Positions 62,430 through 64,000 of a DNA stretch of 64,000 bases are shown piece by piece. The stretch's first letter is position 1. Each line of letters begins with the position of its first letter. The position numbers and the translations under genes are program-made. The notes under the pieces are model-generated. The model made no database searches. It saw only the letters and a list, made by a program, of their open reading frames with translations, and was not told the DNA's origin. This DNA comes from Evansella sp. LMS18. Lineage in GTDB: Bacteria > Bacillota > Bacilli > Bacillales > Salisediminibacteriaceae. The DNA lies in contig NZ_CP093301.1 in assembly GCF_024362785.1 (NCBI RefSeq), forward strand, positions 744,001-808,000. Direction: 5' to 3'.

Positions 62430-63644
62430 TTATTCTTCCCTTCCTTTAATAGTGAGGCGGAGCAGCCGGTCATCATTTCCGTCAGGATTGCCCCTTCCGT
62501 CTGTATTATTAGTAATTACGTATAAATTTCCTTCATGCACTTTAACATCCCGAAGTCTGCCTTCACCGCTGAAAACTTCTTTAAGCTCTGAATTTTCTTC
62601 GCTTAGGACGTAAAGATTCTGTCCCCGCAGCCCGGTTACAAATAATTGGTCTTCAAGGAAGGCGGTTCCGGATGGCGCCCATGTATTTTCACCTGAATGC
62701 ACAAGTGGCTGTTCCATCTCTCCCATTTCCTCATCACCGATGATTTCCGGCCAGCCGTAGTTGTTTCCAGCTTCGATTACATTGATTTCATCATGTCCAG
62801 TTGGCCCGTGCTCAGAACTGTACAATTCCTCATTGCTGTTCCAGGCGAGCCCTTGAGGGTTTCGGTGTCCGTACGAAAATACAAATGAATCTTCAAACGG
62901 ATTGTCGCCAGGAACCTCCCCTTCCACCGTCAGACGGAGAATGCTCCCGGCAAGATTATCCGGATCCTGTGAAAGAGCCGGCTCGTTCGCATCACCGGTT
63001 GTCACATATAGATAACCGTCAGGTCCAATAACAATCCGCCCTCCATTATGAATACCATCGCCTGGTATCTCATCAAGGAGTATTTCTGTTTCCTCCCAGC
63101 TGCCATCTTCCTGTACAGCTTTTACAACCCTATTTTCTAATCCGCTGCTTCCTTCATACGTATAATACAGGAAAATCTCTCCTGTATCGCCAAAGTCTTC
63201 CGAAACGGCCATGCCTAAGAGACCGCCTTCCCCTTCATGGATGATTGGATCGGAGGTATTTATTTCCTGTCTGTCACTGGAACCGTCCTCAACCGCAGTA
63301 ATTGTTCCTTCACGCTCAGTCAGGAAGATAGTATCCTCAAAAAAGTTAATATCCCAAGGAACATGCAGGTTTTCTGCTAAAACTTCTGTCTGCCAGTCCT
63401 CGGATGAAAGATTGGTATAATTACTTTCTCGTTCTGTAAGGCTATTATCGTTTTCAGCTGTATTACTGTTTTCATCCGGCAATTCTTCCGCGTCATTTTC
63501 ATCCGTTGGTGCTATCACTTCGTTTTCCTCATTCTCTTCTATACTGGATGGATCCTGTTCCAGCTCAGATTCGTTTTCTGTATTATTTCCGCACGCTCCC
63601 AGCAATAATGCAAAAGCAGTGAACGAAACTGCTGACCTTTTCAT
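62430..63644 (-). CDS. PQQ-type glucose/sorbosone dehydrogenase lipoprotein
   Basis: 404 residues. A lipobox (LLLGAC-GNN) makes it a surface lipoprotein, followed by a strongly acidic linker of about 70 residues. The beta-propeller core (about 85-400) has VPWDINFFED, IIHEGEGGLLGMAV, GDGIHNGGRIVIGPDGYLYV and SSEHGPTGHDEIN, the GSDH family pattern (PF07995). It may oxidise sugars with PQQ, though most Bacilli do not make PQQ, so its cofactor is uncertain. AAGGGGCGGTTGCG before ATG 63644 fixes the start; the open frame extends to 63728. Confidence 0.87.
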   Translation of the reverse strand: MKRSAVSFTAFALLLGACGNNTENESELEQDPSSIEENEENEVIAPTDENDAEELPDENSNTAENDNSLTERESNYTNLSSEDWQTEVLAENLHVPWDINFFEDTIFLTEREGTITAVEDGSSDRQEINTSDPIIHEGEGGLLGMAVSEDFGDTGEIFLYYTYEGSSGLENRVVKAVQEDGSWEETEILLDEIPGDGIHNGGRIVIGPDGYLYVTTGDANEPALSQDPDNLAGSILRLTVEGEVPGDNPFEDSFVFSYGHRNPQGLAWNSNEELYSSEHGPTGHDEINVIEAGNNYGWPEIIGDEEMGEMEQPLVHSGENTWAPSGTAFLEDQLFVTGLRGQNLYVLSEENSELKEVFSGEGRLRDVKVHEGNLYVITNNTDGRGNPDGNDDRLLRLTIKGREE

Positions 63645-64000
63645 CGCAACCGCCCCTTTTGTATTTATTTTCACCAAATATTTCTCTACGTTCCCGCTGG
63701 CCTGAGCTGATGAAGTCAAAGAGTACATATGTATCCCGGTTTATCAAAAATTAGATTCCCTTTTAATCCCTGTATTAATCCGCATTTTATGTTATCAATA
63801 CCCTTGTTATGCGATAAATAAAATCACCGGCAGACGCCTTCTGCCCCCGAGGATCCCGTTTCCTTTCCAGGCTAGCTTCCCAATAAAAAACACTCTTGAT
63901 GACGATTCATCAAAAGTGTTTTCCGAAATATTTGACGGGCAAGCTGCCTGTATAATTAAGTGTTCTCCAGACTCCTGCTCCCCTTTTAAAGCGCCACCTT
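63645..64000. other. Right-end gap, no gene recognised
   Basis: Holds the promoter-side region of the dehydrogenase gene and a strong hairpin at 63887-63922 (AACACTCTTGATGA against TCATCAAAAGTGTT) with a T run on the minus strand. The hairpin probably terminates a leftward gene lying mostly beyond 64000; its 3' end cannot be placed. Confidence 0.5.
63887..63922 (-). terminator. Terminator of a leftward gene to the right
   Basis: AAAACACTCTTGATGA (left) and TCATCAAAAGTGTTTT (right) pair with one mismatch around a short loop; on the minus strand TTTTTTATTG follows. Confidence 0.8.

Noticed and set aside
63932-63956. TTGACG and TATAAT pair near the right end
   Set aside because: Spacing is 13 bases, too short for a sigma-A promoter, and no rightward gene starts within the window.

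Overview
The window is a low-to-mid GC Firmicute chromosome, almost certainly a Bacillaceae member. Evidence: strong AGGAGG-type ribosome sites, a leuS T-box, a metK SAM-I (S-box) riboswitch, and gene clusters in the same neighbourhoods as on the Bacillus subtilis chromosome (mnmL/mnmM, ytpB/ytpA, ytoA, metK, pckA, ytlA-ytlC-ytlD, ytkD; leuS beside a YttB-like transporter; murJ/ytgP and a YtfP-like flavoprotein nearby). Exported proteins are very acidic, which would suit a salt- or alkali-tolerant bacillus (inference). No rRNA, tRNA, prophage or transposase gene was recognised.

Layout. 0-2.1 kb: tandem SEDS cell-wall polymerases (RodA-like, cut by the left edge, and FtsW). 2.8-4.1 kb: WrbA quinone reductase divergent from a CatR/YodB-like regulator. 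4.5-11.9 kb: MurJ-type flippase, YjbQ-family enzyme, DUF4349 lipoprotein, ProC, a DUF202 protein, an unknown protein, YtfP-like flavoprotein. 12.1-15 kb: two YheC/YheD ATP-grasp spore-coat-type genes flanking panD. 15.2-19.5 kb: leuS with its T-box, then an MFS transporter. 19.7-25.1 kb: threonine aldolase, tRNA wobble-uridine genes mnmL-mnmM, sesquarterpene synthase/lipase pair, gamma-carbonic-anhydrase-like protein. 26.3-33.9 kb: metK, pckA, an ABC importer, ytkD. 34.4-44.9 kb: a continuous leftward formate-dehydrogenase/molybdenum-cofactor cluster: fdhD, a selenocysteine-containing Tat-exported catalytic subunit, FeS subunit, cytochrome b subunit, fdhE, mobA, moeA, a MoeA fusion and tatA, with an Fnr-like box upstream. 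45.2-46.1 kb: polysaccharide deacetylase. 46.5-48.6 kb: a four-gene operon with a B12-binding protein having CarH-like photoreceptor motifs and a PAS-STAS protein. 48.9-56.4 kb: ldh, small and unknown proteins, YitT, DedA, a phosphodiesterase. 57.4-63.6 kb: GGT-like enzyme, two tandem lactate permeases, a PQQ-type sugar dehydrogenase lipoprotein.

The most unusual feature is in the gaps between genes. Tandem arrays at 2.35, 4.25, 25.2, 25.3-26.2, 46.2 and 56.5-57.2 kb have different primary sequences but the same 52-bp unit length (occasionally 51 or 53), and four of them keep a short hairpin in the unit whose arms change together. Arrays of 21, about 32 and about 51 bp occur at 7.96, 55.2 and 34.1 kb. 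Two further structured non-coding elements (28.1 and 53.2 kb) look like multi-copy or mobile palindromes.

All coordinates, translations and motif matches were read by eye; no database search or folding calculation was run. Family names are recognised from conserved motifs and gene order.
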